A program made the translations under genes and the position numbers. Below, one piece after another: positions 44,868-53,879 of a stretch of DNA of 64,000 nucleotides. The DNA comes from Lysobacterales bacterium. Lineage in GTDB: Bacteria > Pseudomonadota > Gammaproteobacteria > Xanthomonadales > Ahniellaceae. Where the stretch lies: positions 124,001 to 188,000 of the forward strand of contig JACPFU010000010.1 in assembly GCA_016182785.1 (NCBI GenBank), written 5' to 3'. A model generated the notes under the pieces. The model made no database searches. It saw only the letters and a list, made by a program, of their open reading frames with translations, and had not been told where the DNA came from. The stretch's first letter is position 1, and each line of letters begins with the position of its first letter.

Positions 44868-45542
44868 ATGCGCATCGCCGACCTTTGCCCCGAAGACCGT
44901 CCCCGCGAACGCCTGTTGCGCCATGGCCCGGAAGCGCTGGCCGATGCCGAACTGCTGGCGCTGTTCCTGCGCACCGGCCTGCCCGGCGAGGACGTGCTGG
45001 CGTTCGCCGCGCGCGTGTTGCGCGAGTGCGGCGGCGTGCCCGGGCTGTTCGCGCACGAAGGCCGCGCGCTGGCCACGGTGCGCGGCATCGGCCCGGCCAA
45101 GCGCGCCGAGCTGCGCGCGGTGCTGGCACTGGCGCAGCGCTACCTCGGCGCGTCGCTGGCGCGCCCGCAGGCGCTGCGCGACCCCGGCCAGGCAGCCGAC
45201 TACATCGCGCTCAGCCTGCGCGACCGGCCGCAGGAAGTGTTCGCCGCCGCGTTCCTCGACGCGCGCCACCGCATCGTCGCGTTCGAGGAGATGTTCCATG
45301 GCTCGCTCGACTCCGCCAGCGTGCATCCGCGCGAGGTGGTACGGCGCGCCATCCATCACCGCGCCGCGGCGGTCATCGTCGCGCACAACCACCCGAGCGG
45401 CATCGCCGAACCGAGTGCCGCCGACCTCGTCGTGACCCGGCGCCTGCAGGAGGCGCTGGCCCTGGTCGACGTGCGGCTGCTCGACCATTTCATCGTCGGC
45501 GACGGCCGCCCGCTGTCGCTGGCGGCGCGCGGGCACCTGTAG
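44868..45542 (+). CDS. radC: RadC-family (JAMM/MPN+) protein
   Basis: A 224-residue protein. An N-terminal helix-hairpin-helix-like region (LATVRGIGPAKRAELRAVLALAQRYL) is followed by the JAMM domain with the metal motif HNHPSGIAEPSAAD and downstream LLDHFIVGDG. The family was once linked to DNA repair, but its biochemical role is unsettled. The metal ligands (two His and an Asp) are present. It is divergent from coaBC, a conserved arrangement in gammaproteobacteria. Confidence 0.95.
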   Translation: MRIADLCPEDRPRERLLRHGPEALADAELLALFLRTGLPGEDVLAFAARVLRECGGVPGLFAHEGRALATVRGIGPAKRAELRAVLALAQRYLGASLARPQALRDPGQAADYIALSLRDRPQEVFAAAFLDARHRIVAFEEMFHGSLDSASVHPREVVRRAIHHRAAAVIVAHNHPSGIAEPSAADLVVTRRLQEALALVDVRLLDHFIVGDGRPLSLAARGHL

Positions 45543-45576
45543 CGCGCGCCCCTACCGCGGCGCGCGCAGCGGCGCC

Positions 45577-45582
45577 TATACT
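45577..45582 (+). promoter_or_regulatory. -10-like element upstream of the HD-like protein gene
   Basis: GCCTATACTCGCC lies 37 bases before the proposed GTG start. A GGGGAGGGG purine run at 45596-45604 lies in between. Confidence 0.3.
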
Positions 45583-45619
45583 CGCCCGACAGGTTGGGGA
45601 GGGGCGTGCGCCCAGGGCC

Positions 45620-46684
45620 GTGATCGAAGGTTTGCAGGACAGATTTCCCGCCGATGCGATCGAGGTCCGCCTGCAGGATCCCGACGAGGCACTGCGCCTG
45701 ATCGGCGAGCGCCGACCCGACGTGATCGCCCTGTTCGCGCAGCGCCGCGCCGTGCTCGAAGAGAATTTCGGCGCCGCCATCGCCCAGGCCTGGGACCGCG
45801 CCGAACGCGCACTCGCGCTGAGCCTGGTGCGCCTGGCGGTGCGCCACGGCCGCTTCGGCAACGACTACCACGACTACCACAACGAAATGCACGCGCTCGA
45901 GATCCTCGACCGCCGCATCGGCCGGGTGATGCGCGAGAGCGGCCCGCACACGCTCGCGGGCATGGACTGGATCGCGCTCAGCCTGTTCGCGAGCTGCCAC
46001 GACCTGCGCCAGCGCGAGGTCGTCGACACCGGCCACCCGATCGGCAGCAACGAGGCCGCGAGCATCGCCGAGACGCAGCGCATCCTCGACCGCTGCGGCT
46101 TCGACCCGGCCCACGACCGCGCGCTGTACCTGGCGCTGGAAGTGATGATCGCCGGCAGCACCTTCGATGCGCGCCCGCAGCCGCTCGATCGCCGCGCCTA
46201 CAACACCGCCGAGGTGATCCATGCCGGCGGGCCGCTGGCACCGCACCTCGCGCGCGAGATGGAACGCAGCAACCCGGGCTGGCGCGCCGACCCGCAGGTC
46301 GAGCGCGCGCTGGAGCTGGCGCTGCTCGCCTCCGACCTCGACACCGCAAACGTCGGCGAAAGCTTCGTCGAGCTCTGCGACAGTTCCGCGCGCCTGGCCA
46401 GCGAGCGCGAAATGCGCGCCCAGCGCCCGCTCGACTCGGTCGCCTCGGGGGCACCGATGCTCGGCTTCGTCACCGGCGGACAGGAACGCTACTTCTTCGA
46501 GCTGCACCGCTTCTGCTCGCCGCTCGGCGAGCGCGTGTACGCAGCGGGCAAGGCCGCGAATGCGGACAAGGTGCGCGAGATGTCGCTGCGCCTGCGCGCC
46601 GAATTCGGCAACCGCGCGTCCGACAGCTTCAGCGGCGCCGACGTCCTGCGCGCCCAACAGCGCGTCGCCTGGGACCTCCAATAA
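45620..46684 (+). CDS. HD-domain-like protein, possible phosphohydrolase
   Basis: A 354-residue protein. Residues about 75-160 show the features of an HD-type metal-binding helical domain: FGNDYHDYHNEMHALEIL with several histidines, then LSLFASCHDLRQRE with the His-Asp pair, then GSNEAASIAETQRIL. This resembles HD/PDEase-like hydrolases acting on nucleotides or phosphoesters. I do not recognise a closer family. The GTG at 45620 is the only sensible in-frame start before the conserved part; the purine-rich site is somewhat far from it. It ends convergently with the antiporter gene, with a palindrome between them. Confidence 0.65.
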   Translation: MIEGLQDRFPADAIEVRLQDPDEALRLIGERRPDVIALFAQRRAVLEENFGAAIAQAWDRAERALALSLVRLAVRHGRFGNDYHDYHNEMHALEILDRRIGRVMRESGPHTLAGMDWIALSLFASCHDLRQREVVDTGHPIGSNEAASIAETQRILDRCGFDPAHDRALYLALEVMIAGSTFDARPQPLDRRAYNTAEVIHAGGPLAPHLAREMERSNPGWRADPQVERALELALLASDLDTANVGESFVELCDSSARLASEREMRAQRPLDSVASGAPMLGFVTGGQERYFFELHRFCSPLGERVYAAGKAANADKVREMSLRLRAEFGNRASDSFSGADVLRAQQRVAWDLQ

Positions 46685-46722
46685 CCCCAACCGCGGTGCC
46701 GTCGACCCCGTACCTGAATGTA

Positions 46723-46752
46723 GGTCGGATCCAGCCGAAGGCGTATCCGACC
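46723..46752. terminator. Palindrome between convergent genes
   Basis: Perfect 8-bp arms GGTCGGAT and ATCCGACC enclose an inner GCC-GAA-GGC. It lies in the 75-bp gap between two convergent stops. The sequence type (TGTAGGTCGGAT...) recalls dispersed bacterial palindromic elements, from memory. Confidence 0.5.
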
Positions 46753-46759
46753 CGTCCCA

Positions 46760-48022
46760 TCACCCCGGCAACCCCCAGAAACACCCCACCGCCACCGCCG
46801 TCGGCAACGACGCCGCGCGCAGCAGACCCAGCGGGCTGATCGACTCCTCGTCGAAACGCGTGCGCAGGATCGAGAAACCGGCCGGATTCGGCGCATTCGC
46901 GATCACCGTCAGCCCCCCTCCGGTCACCGCACCCGCGACCAGCGCGTACTTGAACTCCTCGCTCAGGCCTTCGACCAGCGAACCAAGATAGGTCAGCGCG
47001 GCATTGTCGGTGATCGCGGTCAGCGCGGTTGCGCCGAAGTACACCTGGTCCGGGCTCATCTGCGTGAGCAGGGGCGCCAGCCACCAGCGCTGCAAGCCGC
47101 CGAGCACGACCAGGCCGGCGAGGAAGAACGCGACCAGCAAGGCCTCGCGCAGCAGCAGCTTGTCCTGGTACTGCGGATAGGCCTCGGCCAGCGCCAGGAA
47201 CAACAGCAGCATGCCCATGAACACCGGCGGATCGTGCGCGAACGCGACCACGCCGGCGAGCAGCGCCAGATGCCAGAAACCGATCAGGCCGGGCACACGC
47301 GCGCGCTCCTCGGAGTCCCCGGGCAGCGCCAGCGCACCCAGCTCGCGCCGGAACATCCAGGTCAGTAGCGCGGCGTTGATCGCGACCGCGAGCGCCGCGC
47401 GCCAGCCGAAGTGGCCGAGCATGAACCCGAGGTCCCAACCCCAGGTGCCGGCGACCATCAGCACCGGCGGTGCCGCGTACGGCGTGAGCACGCCGCCGAT
47501 CGAGACGTTCACGAACAGCACCCCGAGCGCGGCGTATTTCAGGCGCGAACTGATCGGCTGCGCGTAGTAGCCATCGCGCAGGATCAGCGCCGCCAGCGTC
47601 ATCGCCGCCGGCTCGGTGATGAACGAGCCGAGCAGCGGCACCAGGCTCAGGGTGACGAAGAAGTACGCCGTCGCCCGCGGCAGCGGCATCACCCGCGCCA
47701 GCATCGACACCAGCCCCCGCGACACCTGCAGCACGGCGCGGCTCGCGGCCACGACCATGATCGCGAACACGAACATCGGCTCGGTGAAATTCAGCCCCTC
47801 GACGTAGTGCAACGCCGCCGGCTTGCCCTGCATCGCCACGAAGACCGCGAACAGCAGCATCGCCCAGAACCCGAACACCACCTCGACTTCGCCAAGCAGA
47901 TGGAACACCCCGGCATGCGCCGGCCGCGCGTGCGACAGATGATCGAAGAACTTGGTCGAGAAGGTGTGCAGCACCGCCAGCGCGAACACGCCGGTGCCGA
48001 TCCACTCCATCGTCGTCGCCAT
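46760..48022 (-). CDS. Putative Na+/H+ antiporter
   Basis: A 420-residue polytopic membrane protein with about eleven hydrophobic segments. LGSFITEPAAMTLAALILRD, GVLFVNVSIGGVLTPYAAPPVLMVA and ALTAITDNAALTYLGSLV are typical of a bacterial family annotated as putative Na+/H+ antiporters in the ion-transporter superfamily. The acidic residues within ITDNA and ITEPA are candidate ion-binding sites. It is a single gene with its own TAGACT promoter element. The ion specificity is inferred from the family. Confidence 0.8.
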   Translation of the reverse strand: MATTMEWIGTGVFALAVLHTFSTKFFDHLSHARPAHAGVFHLLGEVEVVFGFWAMLLFAVFVAMQGKPAALHYVEGLNFTEPMFVFAIMVVAASRAVLQVSRGLVSMLARVMPLPRATAYFFVTLSLVPLLGSFITEPAAMTLAALILRDGYYAQPISSRLKYAALGVLFVNVSIGGVLTPYAAPPVLMVAGTWGWDLGFMLGHFGWRAALAVAINAALLTWMFRRELGALALPGDSEERARVPGLIGFWHLALLAGVVAFAHDPPVFMGMLLLFLALAEAYPQYQDKLLLREALLVAFFLAGLVVLGGLQRWWLAPLLTQMSPDQVYFGATALTAITDNAALTYLGSLVEGLSEEFKYALVAGAVTGGGLTVIANAPNPAGFSILRTRFDEESISPLGLLRAASLPTAVAVGCFWGLPG

Positions 48023-48046
48023 GCGCTCGCTCCAGAAAACCTGCGC

Positions 48047-48052
48047 AGTCTA
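48047..48052 (-). promoter_or_regulatory. Promoter -10 element TAGACT for the antiporter gene
   Basis: On the minus strand GGGCTAGACTGCG lies 25 bases before the ATG at 48022. It is a member of the recurrent element family. Confidence 0.4.
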
Positions 48053-48068
48053 GCCCGCGACCGCGGCT

Positions 48069-48950
48069 TCAGCGCCGGCGTGCGCGCAGCTGCGCGCGCA
48101 GGCTGTCGACGGAGACGCTGGCGATGTCGGTGGACCCGCGTCGGCGCGGTTGGCTCAAGTCCGGGGCAATGGCCTGCGCGAACACCACTTCGTAGCTGGC
48201 CGGAATGCGGCCGTCGTCGCCGCGGAACGTTTCGTATGCGGCGAGCATGGCCGCGAGCTTGCGCTTGCCGGTGAGCCCGCGGGCACGCGCGCGATCGGCG
48301 TTGCCGGCGCCGATGTCCCGGAGTTCGCGCATCAACCGCTTCGGCTCGGAGTAGCGCAGCTGGTAGTGCTCGACGTCGAGCATCGGATCGCGAAAGCCGG
48401 CGCCGAGCAGGCGATCGCCGACATCGTGCAGGTCGAGGAACACATTGACGTGCGGTCCGCCATCGACCGCAGCCCAGCTCTGGCGCAACTCGGTCAGCGT
48501 GTCCGGGCCGAAGCTGGTGAACAGCAGCCAGCCACCGGGACGCAGCACGCGGCGGAACTCGTCGAACACCTGCTCCAGGTCCTCGCACCACTGCAGGCAC
48601 AGGTTCGAGAACAGCAGGTCGATGCTCTGGTCGGCGATCGGCAGGGCGCGCGCGTCGCCGCAGACGCGCCGGAACGGCTTCCACCAGCCGGCGCGTGCCC
48701 GGGCTTCGCGCAGCATCGGCAGCGCCAGATCGAGCGCGATCACCTCCGCCTGCGGAAACCGCTTGCGCATCGCGGCACTGGCGCGACCCGGCCCGGAGCC
48801 GACATCGAGAATGCGCGCGGGCGCCTGCTGGACCAGATCCAGCCGCTCCAGCAGCTGCGCCTCGACCCGGTGCTGCAGCAGCGCGAGTGCGTCGTAGGCG
48901 CCGGCCGCACGCGCGAACGCGCGGCGCACGCGCCCTACATCCAGACTCAT
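48069..48950 (-). CDS. bioC: Malonyl-ACP O-methyltransferase BioC
   Basis: BioC methylates malonyl-ACP so that it can be extended to pimeloyl-ACP methyl ester, the first step of biotin synthesis. The 293-residue protein begins VRRAFARAAGAYDALALLQ, the BioC signature. The SAM-binding loop ILDVGSGPGRAS is near 47-58. SIDLLFSNLCLQWCEDLEQVFDEFRRVLRPGGWLLFTSFGPDTLTEL is highly characteristic. It overlaps bioH by 4 bp and is last in bioB-bioF-ACT-bioH-bioC. The C-terminal 30 residues are Arg/Ser-rich and probably variable. Confidence 0.94.
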   Translation of the reverse strand: MSLDVGRVRRAFARAAGAYDALALLQHRVEAQLLERLDLVQQAPARILDVGSGPGRASAAMRKRFPQAEVIALDLALPMLREARARAGWWKPFRRVCGDARALPIADQSIDLLFSNLCLQWCEDLEQVFDEFRRVLRPGGWLLFTSFGPDTLTELRQSWAAVDGGPHVNVFLDLHDVGDRLLGAGFRDPMLDVEHYQLRYSEPKRLMRELRDIGAGNADRARARGLTGKRKLAAMLAAYETFRGDDGRIPASYEVVFAQAIAPDLSQPRRRGSTDIASVSVDSLRAQLRARRR

Positions 48951-49729
48951 TCGCCGTGAACCTCGCGCACCAGGATCTTCATCTGCACCGCAAGCTCGGC
49001 GAGGTGGGTGAGGAACGGCGCATGCGCCGCGCCCTCGATCAGGTGGTAGCGACCGCGCGCGCGCTCGGCGGCCCACTCCATCGCCTGCCACGGCACCAGC
49101 CGGTCGCGACCACCGGGCACCCACACGCTCGGGCAGGTGAGATGCGAGAGCTGCTCGCTGTAGTCGCTGTGCTCGAGCGCATACAGGCCCATCTCCAGCA
49201 CCGCCGCGCTCGGCTCGCCGCGGTCGAACACGTGCGCGCGCAGTTCGCGCAGGCAGGCCTGGGCGTTGTCGTCGCCCTGCGCCTCCAGCGCCAGGAAGCG
49301 CTCGATGGTGCCGCGGTAGTCGACGGCGAGATCGCTGCCGAACTGCTGCAGCACCGACAGCGGCACGCCATGCACCCAGGCGCCGTGCTGCACGAAGCAG
49401 GGCGAGGCGCAGACCATGCCGAGCCCGGCGACTTGCGCCGACAGCGTCAGCGAAGCGCGCAGCGCGACCAGCCCGCCGAGCGACCAGCCGATCCAGATCG
49501 ACTGCGGCGGCACCAGCTTGGACAGCCGTTCGACGCAATCGGCGATGTCGAAGCCCTCCTCGCCGGCGCGGCTGTGGCCGTGCCCGGGCAGGTCGACGAC
49601 GTGCACGCGCACGCGCGGAATGCGCACCAGCGCCTCGGCCAGCGGTGTCATCACGCCGCCATGCATCGCCCAGCCGTGGATCAGCACGACCGGAATGTCT
49701 CCGCCCTGACCGTAAACGTCGATATGCAT
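48947..49729 (-). CDS. bioH: Pimeloyl-ACP methyl ester carboxylesterase BioH
   Basis: BioH removes the methyl group from pimeloyl-ACP methyl ester. It is a 260-residue alpha/beta-hydrolase. LIHGWAMHGGVM lies near 16-27, DLPGHGHS at 46-53, the nucleophile Ser83 in IWIGWSLGGLVALR, the Asp in VPGGRDRLVPW, and the His in EGAAHAPFLTH. All triad residues are present. The start lies 3 bp after the ACT-domain gene and the end overlaps bioC by 4 bp, consistent with one transcript. Confidence 0.94.
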   Translation of the reverse strand: MHIDVYGQGGDIPVVLIHGWAMHGGVMTPLAEALVRIPRVRVHVVDLPGHGHSRAGEEGFDIADCVERLSKLVPPQSIWIGWSLGGLVALRASLTLSAQVAGLGMVCASPCFVQHGAWVHGVPLSVLQQFGSDLAVDYRGTIERFLALEAQGDDNAQACLRELRAHVFDRGEPSAAVLEMGLYALEHSDYSEQLSHLTCPSVWVPGGRDRLVPWQAMEWAAERARGRYHLIEGAAHAPFLTHLAELAVQMKILVREVHGE

Positions 49730-49732
49730 GGC

Positions 49733-50122
49733 TCAGCTCCGCGACAGTCGCCGCAGGATCTCGATCGCCTCGTCGGCGCGGTCCAGCGGTACGAACAGGT
49801 GATCGTGATGGTACGCCGCCACGGCGTTGCAGGCGATGCCGGCATCCGCCAGCGCGGTTGCGACCGCGGCGGTCAGGCCCACTGCCCGCAGCGAGGAATG
49901 CACGCGCAGGGTCAGCCATGCGCACGGAAACACGGGTTCGAGGCCGGCGCGCTCGGCCTGCGCGCGCGCCAGCACCAGGGTCCAGCCTTCCGCTTCGCGA
50001 AAGCGCATCACCGCTTCGAGGTCATCGCGCCGGTGCACGCTCGTCACGTAAACGTATTCGCCCGGCTGGCGCTCGGGCGACAGCGTGCGCAACAGCACGG
50101 TGAGCTGGGTCTCGCCGCTCAT
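49733..50122 (-). CDS. ACT/CASTOR-like small protein embedded in the biotin operon
   Basis: A 129-residue protein. TVLLRTLSPERQPGEYVYVTS at the start and RVHSSLRAVGLTAAVATALADAGIACNAVAAYHHDHLFVPLDRADEAIEILRRL at the end form a double ACT-like (CASTOR-type) fold. This fold commonly binds amino acids or other small ligands. It is not a known biotin enzyme. The start overlaps the bioF stop by 4 bp (ATGA) and bioH follows after 3 bp, so it is produced with the pathway. A ligand-sensing or accessory role in biotin synthesis is only a guess. Confidence 0.8.
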   Translation of the reverse strand: MSGETQLTVLLRTLSPERQPGEYVYVTSVHRRDDLEAVMRFREAEGWTLVLARAQAERAGLEPVFPCAWLTLRVHSSLRAVGLTAAVATALADAGIACNAVAAYHHDHLFVPLDRADEAIEILRRLSRS

Positions 50123-51294
50123 CGGGCGCGCGCCCGATCGAGCGCTTCGAGCAGGCGATCGACGTCCTCGGCGGTGTGTGCCGCCGACAGCGTGATGCGC
50201 AGGCGTGCGCTGCCCGCGGGCACCGTCGGTGGACGGATCGCCGGCACGTACAACCCCTGCTGCCACAGCGCCTGCGCCAGCGCGCTGGCCTGGGCCGCAT
50301 CGCCGAGCAGCAGCGGCTGGATCGGCGTCGACGAATCCATCAGCTCGCCGCCGATCTGCGCGACGCCGGCACGAAAGCGCGCGATCAGCGCCTGCAGGTG
50401 CGCGCGCCGTTGCGGCTCGCGGCGCACGACCGCGATCGCCGCCAGCGCCGCCGCCGCAACGGCGGGCGGCAGCGCGGTGCTGTAGACGAACGGCCGCGCG
50501 AACTGCACCAGCGCATCGATCAGCACACGCGACCCGAGCACCAGCGCGCCCGCGCAACCGACCGCCTTGCCGAGCGTGACCATGCGCAGCGGCACGTCGT
50601 CGGCGCCGAGGCCAAGCTGCTCCGGGCTGCCCTGCCCGTCCGGCCCGAGCACGCCGAAGCCGTGCGCGTCATCGACGTACAGCAGCGCATCGTGCTCGCG
50701 CGCCAGCGCCGCCAGCTGCGGCAGCGGTGCCAGGTCGCCGTCCATCGAGAACACGCCGTCACTGGCGAGAAGTTTCGGCACCGCGCCCGCTGCTTGCAGC
50801 TGGCGCGCGGCGGCGGCGACCTCACCATGCGGATAGCGGCGCAGCTCGCAGCCGGCGAGACGCACGGCGTCGATCAGGCTGGCGTGGTTGAGCTTGTCCT
50901 GGACGCAGGCATCGCCGCGCTGCATCAACCCGGCGATGACACCGAGGTTGGCCAGGTAGCCGGTCGAGAACAGCAGCGCCGACTCGTAGCCAAGCCAGTC
51001 CGCGACCATGCGTTCGAGCTGTGCGTGCGGGCCGCGATGGCCACCGAGCAGGTGCGCCGCGGTGCTGCCGACGCCCCAGCGATCGGCCGCGCCCTTCATC
51101 GCGGCAATCACTTCGGGATGCTGCGCCAGGCCGAGGTAGTCGTTGCTCGCGAACGAGCACAGCTCACGCCTATCGACGCACACGCGCACGCGATCAGCGT
51201 GCTCGACTTCGCGCACCGCCCGGCGCAGGCCGGCGACCTCGCGCTCGGCGGTGCGCGAAGCCGCCCGCGTCGCGATGGCCGCGCCTGCACTCAA
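50119..51294 (-). CDS. bioF: 8-amino-7-oxononanoate synthase BioF
   Basis: BioF condenses pimeloyl-ACP or -CoA with L-alanine using pyridoxal phosphate. The product has 391 residues from a TTG start that overlaps the bioB stop in [66 protein letters not shown] and the PLP lysine in [17 protein letters not shown] are all present. The longer open frame upstream crosses bioB and has shadow composition. The TTG is preferred because it gives the usual family length, but no ATG exists to confirm it. Confidence 0.94.
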   Translation of the reverse strand: MSAGAAIATRAASRTAEREVAGLRRAVREVEHADRVRVCVDRRELCSFASNDYLGLAQHPEVIAAMKGAADRWGVGSTAAHLLGGHRGPHAQLERMVADWLGYESALLFSTGYLANLGVIAGLMQRGDACVQDKLNHASLIDAVRLAGCELRRYPHGEVAAAARQLQAAGAVPKLLASDGVFSMDGDLAPLPQLAALAREHDALLYVDDAHGFGVLGPDGQGSPEQLGLGADDVPLRMVTLGKAVGCAGALVLGSRVLIDALVQFARPFVYSTALPPAVAAAALAAIAVVRREPQRRAHLQALIARFRAGVAQIGGELMDSSTPIQPLLLGDAAQASALAQALWQQGLYVPAIRPPTVPAGSARLRITLSAAHTAEDVDRLLEALDRARAR

Positions 51295-52364
51295 GCGGCG
51301 CGCGCGCAGTCGGACTCTGCGGCCACCAGCGGCTTGAGCCCGAGCTTGGCGAACAGGGCGCGGTCGGATTCGGTGTCGGCGTTGCCGGTGGTGAGCAGCT
51401 TGTCGCCGTGGAAGATCGAGTTGGCACCGGCGAGGAAGCACAGCGCCTGCAGCTCCTCGCCCATCGACTCGCGTCCGGCCGAGAGCCGCACCATCGACGC
51501 CGGCATGGTGATGCGCGCCACCGCGATGGTGCGCACGAACTCGAAGGCGTCGAGGTCGCGTTCCTCGGCCAGCGGCGTGCCGGCGACGCGCACCAGTCGA
51601 TTGATCGGCACCGAGTCCGGGTGCGCCGGCAGATTGGCGAGCGCGCGGATGAAGCTGGCGCGATCGGAGCGGGTTTCGCCCATGCCGACGATGCCGCCGC
51701 AGCAGGTCTTCATGCCGACCTCGCGCACGTGCGCGAGGGTGTCGAGGCGGTCCTGGTAGCAGCGCGTGCTGATGATCTCGCCGTAGAACTCGGGCGAGGT
51801 GTCGAGGTTGTGGTTGTAGTAGTCGAGGCCGGCGTCCTTCAGCGACTGCGCCTGCGCGCGCGTGAGCATGCCGAGCGTGGCGCAGGTCTCGAGCCCGAGC
51901 GCCTTGACCGCGCCGACCATCGCGTTCACCTCGGCCAGGTCGCGGTCCTTCGGCGAGCGCCAGGCGGCGCCCATGCAGAAACGCGAAGCGCCGGCGGCCT
52001 TGGCCTGCTGCGCCTTCACCAGTACGTCGTCGAGCGCCATCAGCTTCTCGGCCTTGAGCCCGGTGTCGTGGCGCGCACTCTGCGGACAGTAGGCACAGTC
52101 CTCGGGGCAGGCGCCGGTCTTGATCGAGAGCAGGGTCGAGACCTGCACCGCGTTGGCGTCATGGAACTCGCGATGCAGCGACTGCGCCGCATGCATCAGG
52201 TCGTTGAACGGCAACGCGAACAGCGCCTCGACCTCGGCCTGGGTCCAGTCATGGCAGAGGCCATCGCCGGCCACGCGCGACTCGCCCGCGCCGGAACTAC
52301 AGGCACAACCGCACGCACCACCACACCCGCCACTCTGTTCCATCGCCGTTTCCTTGTCCGTCAA
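51291..52364 (-). CDS. bioB: Biotin synthase BioB with a cysteine-rich N-terminal extension
   Basis: BioB is a radical-SAM enzyme that inserts sulfur into dethiobiotin. The 357-residue protein has the [4Fe-4S] motif C86-x3-C90-x2-C93 ([13 protein letters not shown]). The segments [28 protein letters not shown] and [13 protein letters not shown] surround the active site and the [2Fe-2S] site. Before the usual start of homology near residue 38 there is an extra stretch with C14, C18, C20 and C22 ([14 protein letters not shown]). The ATG at 52364 or the one at 52343 may be used; both include the cysteines. It heads the bio operon. bioA and bioD are not in the window. Confidence 0.94.
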   Translation of the reverse strand: MTDKETAMEQSGGCGGACGCACSSGAGESRVAGDGLCHDWTQAEVEALFALPFNDLMHAAQSLHREFHDANAVQVSTLLSIKTGACPEDCAYCPQSARHDTGLKAEKLMALDDVLVKAQQAKAAGASRFCMGAAWRSPKDRDLAEVNAMVGAVKALGLETCATLGMLTRAQAQSLKDAGLDYYNHNLDTSPEFYGEIISTRCYQDRLDTLAHVREVGMKTCCGGIVGMGETRSDRASFIRALANLPAHPDSVPINRLVRVAGTPLAEERDLDAFEFVRTIAVARITMPASMVRLSAGRESMGEELQALCFLAGANSIFHGDKLLTTGNADTESDRALFAKLGLKPLVAAESDCARAA

Positions 52365-52394
52365 GGCGCGGACCGGCCGCGCTACAGTGCGCGC

Positions 52395-52400
52395 AGTCTA
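52395..52400 (-). promoter_or_regulatory. Promoter -10 element for the biotin operon
   Basis: On the minus strand CATAGACTGCG places TAGACT 31 bases before the bioB ATG. It overlaps the comF start codon on the other strand, and a TACAGT box for comF lies at 52383-52388. The divergent promoters are therefore interleaved. No BirA-type operator could be identified by eye. Confidence 0.35.
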
Positions 52401-53161
52401 TGGACGCCCCGGCAGCTGTCAACGCATACCGTTTGAATCCGGTTGACGGGTTCCTGCGCCGGCTCGGCCTGCGCCTGCTGCCACCACGCTGCCTGTTGTG
52501 CCGGGCACCCGGCGCCAACGGCCGCGAACTGTGCACCGACTGCGCCCGCGACCTGCCCTGGAACCGATCCGCCTGCGCCCGCTGCGCGCTGCCGCTGCCG
52601 ACACCGGCCGCGGCCTGCGGCGACTGCCTGCAGCATCCGCCCCCATTCGAGCGCCTGTTCGCGCCGCTGCGCTACGCCGATCCGCTCGACGCGTTGATCC
52701 AGCGCTTCAAGTTTCGCCACGACCTCGCCGCCGGCGTGCTGCTCGCCGACCTGCTCGGCGACGCACTCGCCGCCGTCCCCGATGACCCGGCCACCCGCCC
52801 CGACCTGCTGGTGCCGGTGCCGCTGCACGCGCGCCGCCTTGCCGAACGCGGCTACAACCAGTCGCTGGAACTGGCCAAGCGCATCGCCCCCGCGCTGCAG
52901 CTGCGCATCGACGCCGCAGCGCTGACCCGCACCCGCGCCACCGAAGTCCAGTCCGGGCTCGACGCCAAGGCGCGCCGACAGAACGTGCACGACGCCTTCG
53001 CCGCCGATCCCGACCGCGTCCGCGACCGCCGCGTCGCCCTGCTCGACGATGTCGCCACCACCACCGCCACCGCTCACGAATGCAGCCGCGCCCTGCTCCG
53101 CGCCGGCGCCCGCAGCGTCCACGTCTGGACCCTCGCCCGCGCCCCGGCGCGAAGGGAGTGA
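52400..53161 (+). CDS. comF: ComF-family phosphoribosyltransferase-like protein
   Basis: A 253-residue protein related to competence protein ComF/GntX. The N-terminal double zinc ribbon has eight cysteines (C31, C34, C45, C48, C59, C62, C73, C76). The segment RYADPLDALIQRFKFRHDLAAG, the PVPLHARRLAERGYNQSLELA motif, and the PRPP-binding-type loop VALLDDVATTTATAHEC follow. ComF proteins are needed for DNA uptake in naturally competent bacteria. It is divergent from bioB, as in many gammaproteobacteria. Confidence 0.92.
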   Translation: MDAPAAVNAYRLNPVDGFLRRLGLRLLPPRCLLCRAPGANGRELCTDCARDLPWNRSACARCALPLPTPAAACGDCLQHPPPFERLFAPLRYADPLDALIQRFKFRHDLAAGVLLADLLGDALAAVPDDPATRPDLLVPVPLHARRLAERGYNQSLELAKRIAPALQLRIDAAALTRTRATEVQSGLDAKARRQNVHDAFAADPDRVRDRRVALLDDVATTTATAHECSRALLRAGARSVHVWTLARAPARRE

Positions 53162-53270
53162 AGCGCGGATTGCGGCCGCCTGATGCGCGGGTCATCGCGA
53201 ACGCGCCGCGGATCGACGCCGGCGCGGCGCAGCAAGCCGTCGCGCCAGTGCGTCGCATGGAAGGTGAAGA

Positions 53271-53561
53271 CTACCGTCGCCGCCAGTATCCCGGGCGGCG
53301 ACGCTGATGGGCGACGGCGATGATCCTGACTTCAGAACCGGCGTCGCGATAGATCAGTGAATTGGGAAATCCGCGCAGCGGGAAGATCTGTCGTCCGCCC
53401 AGCGTCCATTTCCCGAGCCCTGGTGAGGCCGCGACGAGCACGGCGGCACGCTCCAGCTCGGCAAGGAAATCGAGCGCCACCGCGGCACCCGCACGGGCGC
53501 GGTAGAACGCAACGGCCTCGTTGATCTCGTCGCCGGCAAGGCTGCCAAACGAGTACTTCAA
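53271..53561 (-). CDS. RelE/ParE-family toxin
   Basis: A 96-residue protein with the ParE/RelE pattern. DEINEAVAFYRARAGAAVALDFLAELERAAVLVAASPGLG is the N-terminal helical pair, GGRQIFPLRGFPNSLIYRD holds the strand with the typical FP-[YN]-x-[LI]-Y element, and VRIIAVAHQRRRPGYW the terminal strand and basic tail. Translation probably starts at a TTG overlapping the antitoxin stop (TTGA), giving the usual family length. Antitoxin-then-toxin order fits a parDE-like locus. The 110 bp up to comF hold nothing I recognise. Confidence 0.85.
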   Translation of the reverse strand: MKYSFGSLAGDEINEAVAFYRARAGAAVALDFLAELERAAVLVAASPGLGKWTLGGRQIFPLRGFPNSLIYRDAGSEVRIIAVAHQRRRPGYWRRR

Positions 53562-53782
53562 GTCAGCTTGGCTCGCAGTTGCGCGAGCAACTCGTCGCCC
53601 GGGATCCAGCACGCTTCGCCTGACGCGATCGCGGCCTCACGACGATCGGCCTCCTGCGCCCAGGCCGCCTCCCAATCGGGGTCCTTGGGCAGGCTGATGG
53701 CCAGTTGCTCCAGCAGCAGCTCGCGATCCCGTTCGCTCAGCTGCAAGGCTTCTGCCGCGATTGCTTCGAGGGGACGTGACAT
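53558..53782 (-). CDS. Addiction-module antitoxin
   Basis: A 74-residue protein with the pattern of the small addiction-module component family: an N-terminal amphipathic part, IAAEALQLSERDRELLLEQLAISL, and then WEAAWAQEADRREAAIASGEACWIPGDELLAQLRAKL. The motif with Trp, a basic pair and the ending near G-x3-x2-IP-x3-x2-L-x-RL is typical of antitoxins paired with ParE-type toxins. The ATG at 53782 is chosen because the region upstream has no family resemblance. It overlaps the toxin start by 4 bp. Confidence 0.85.
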   Translation of the reverse strand: MSRPLEAIAAEALQLSERDRELLLEQLAISLPKDPDWEAAWAQEADRREAAIASGEACWIPGDELLAQLRAKLT

Positions 53783-53879
53783 GGTGGGCTCCGCCGCTGC
53801 CTTTTCGCAGTCTGCCACAGCAATTTCCGCCCGGACAGCAGCGGCTTGCGCGGGTGGGTTGGTGTAGTCGGCGTGCGTA

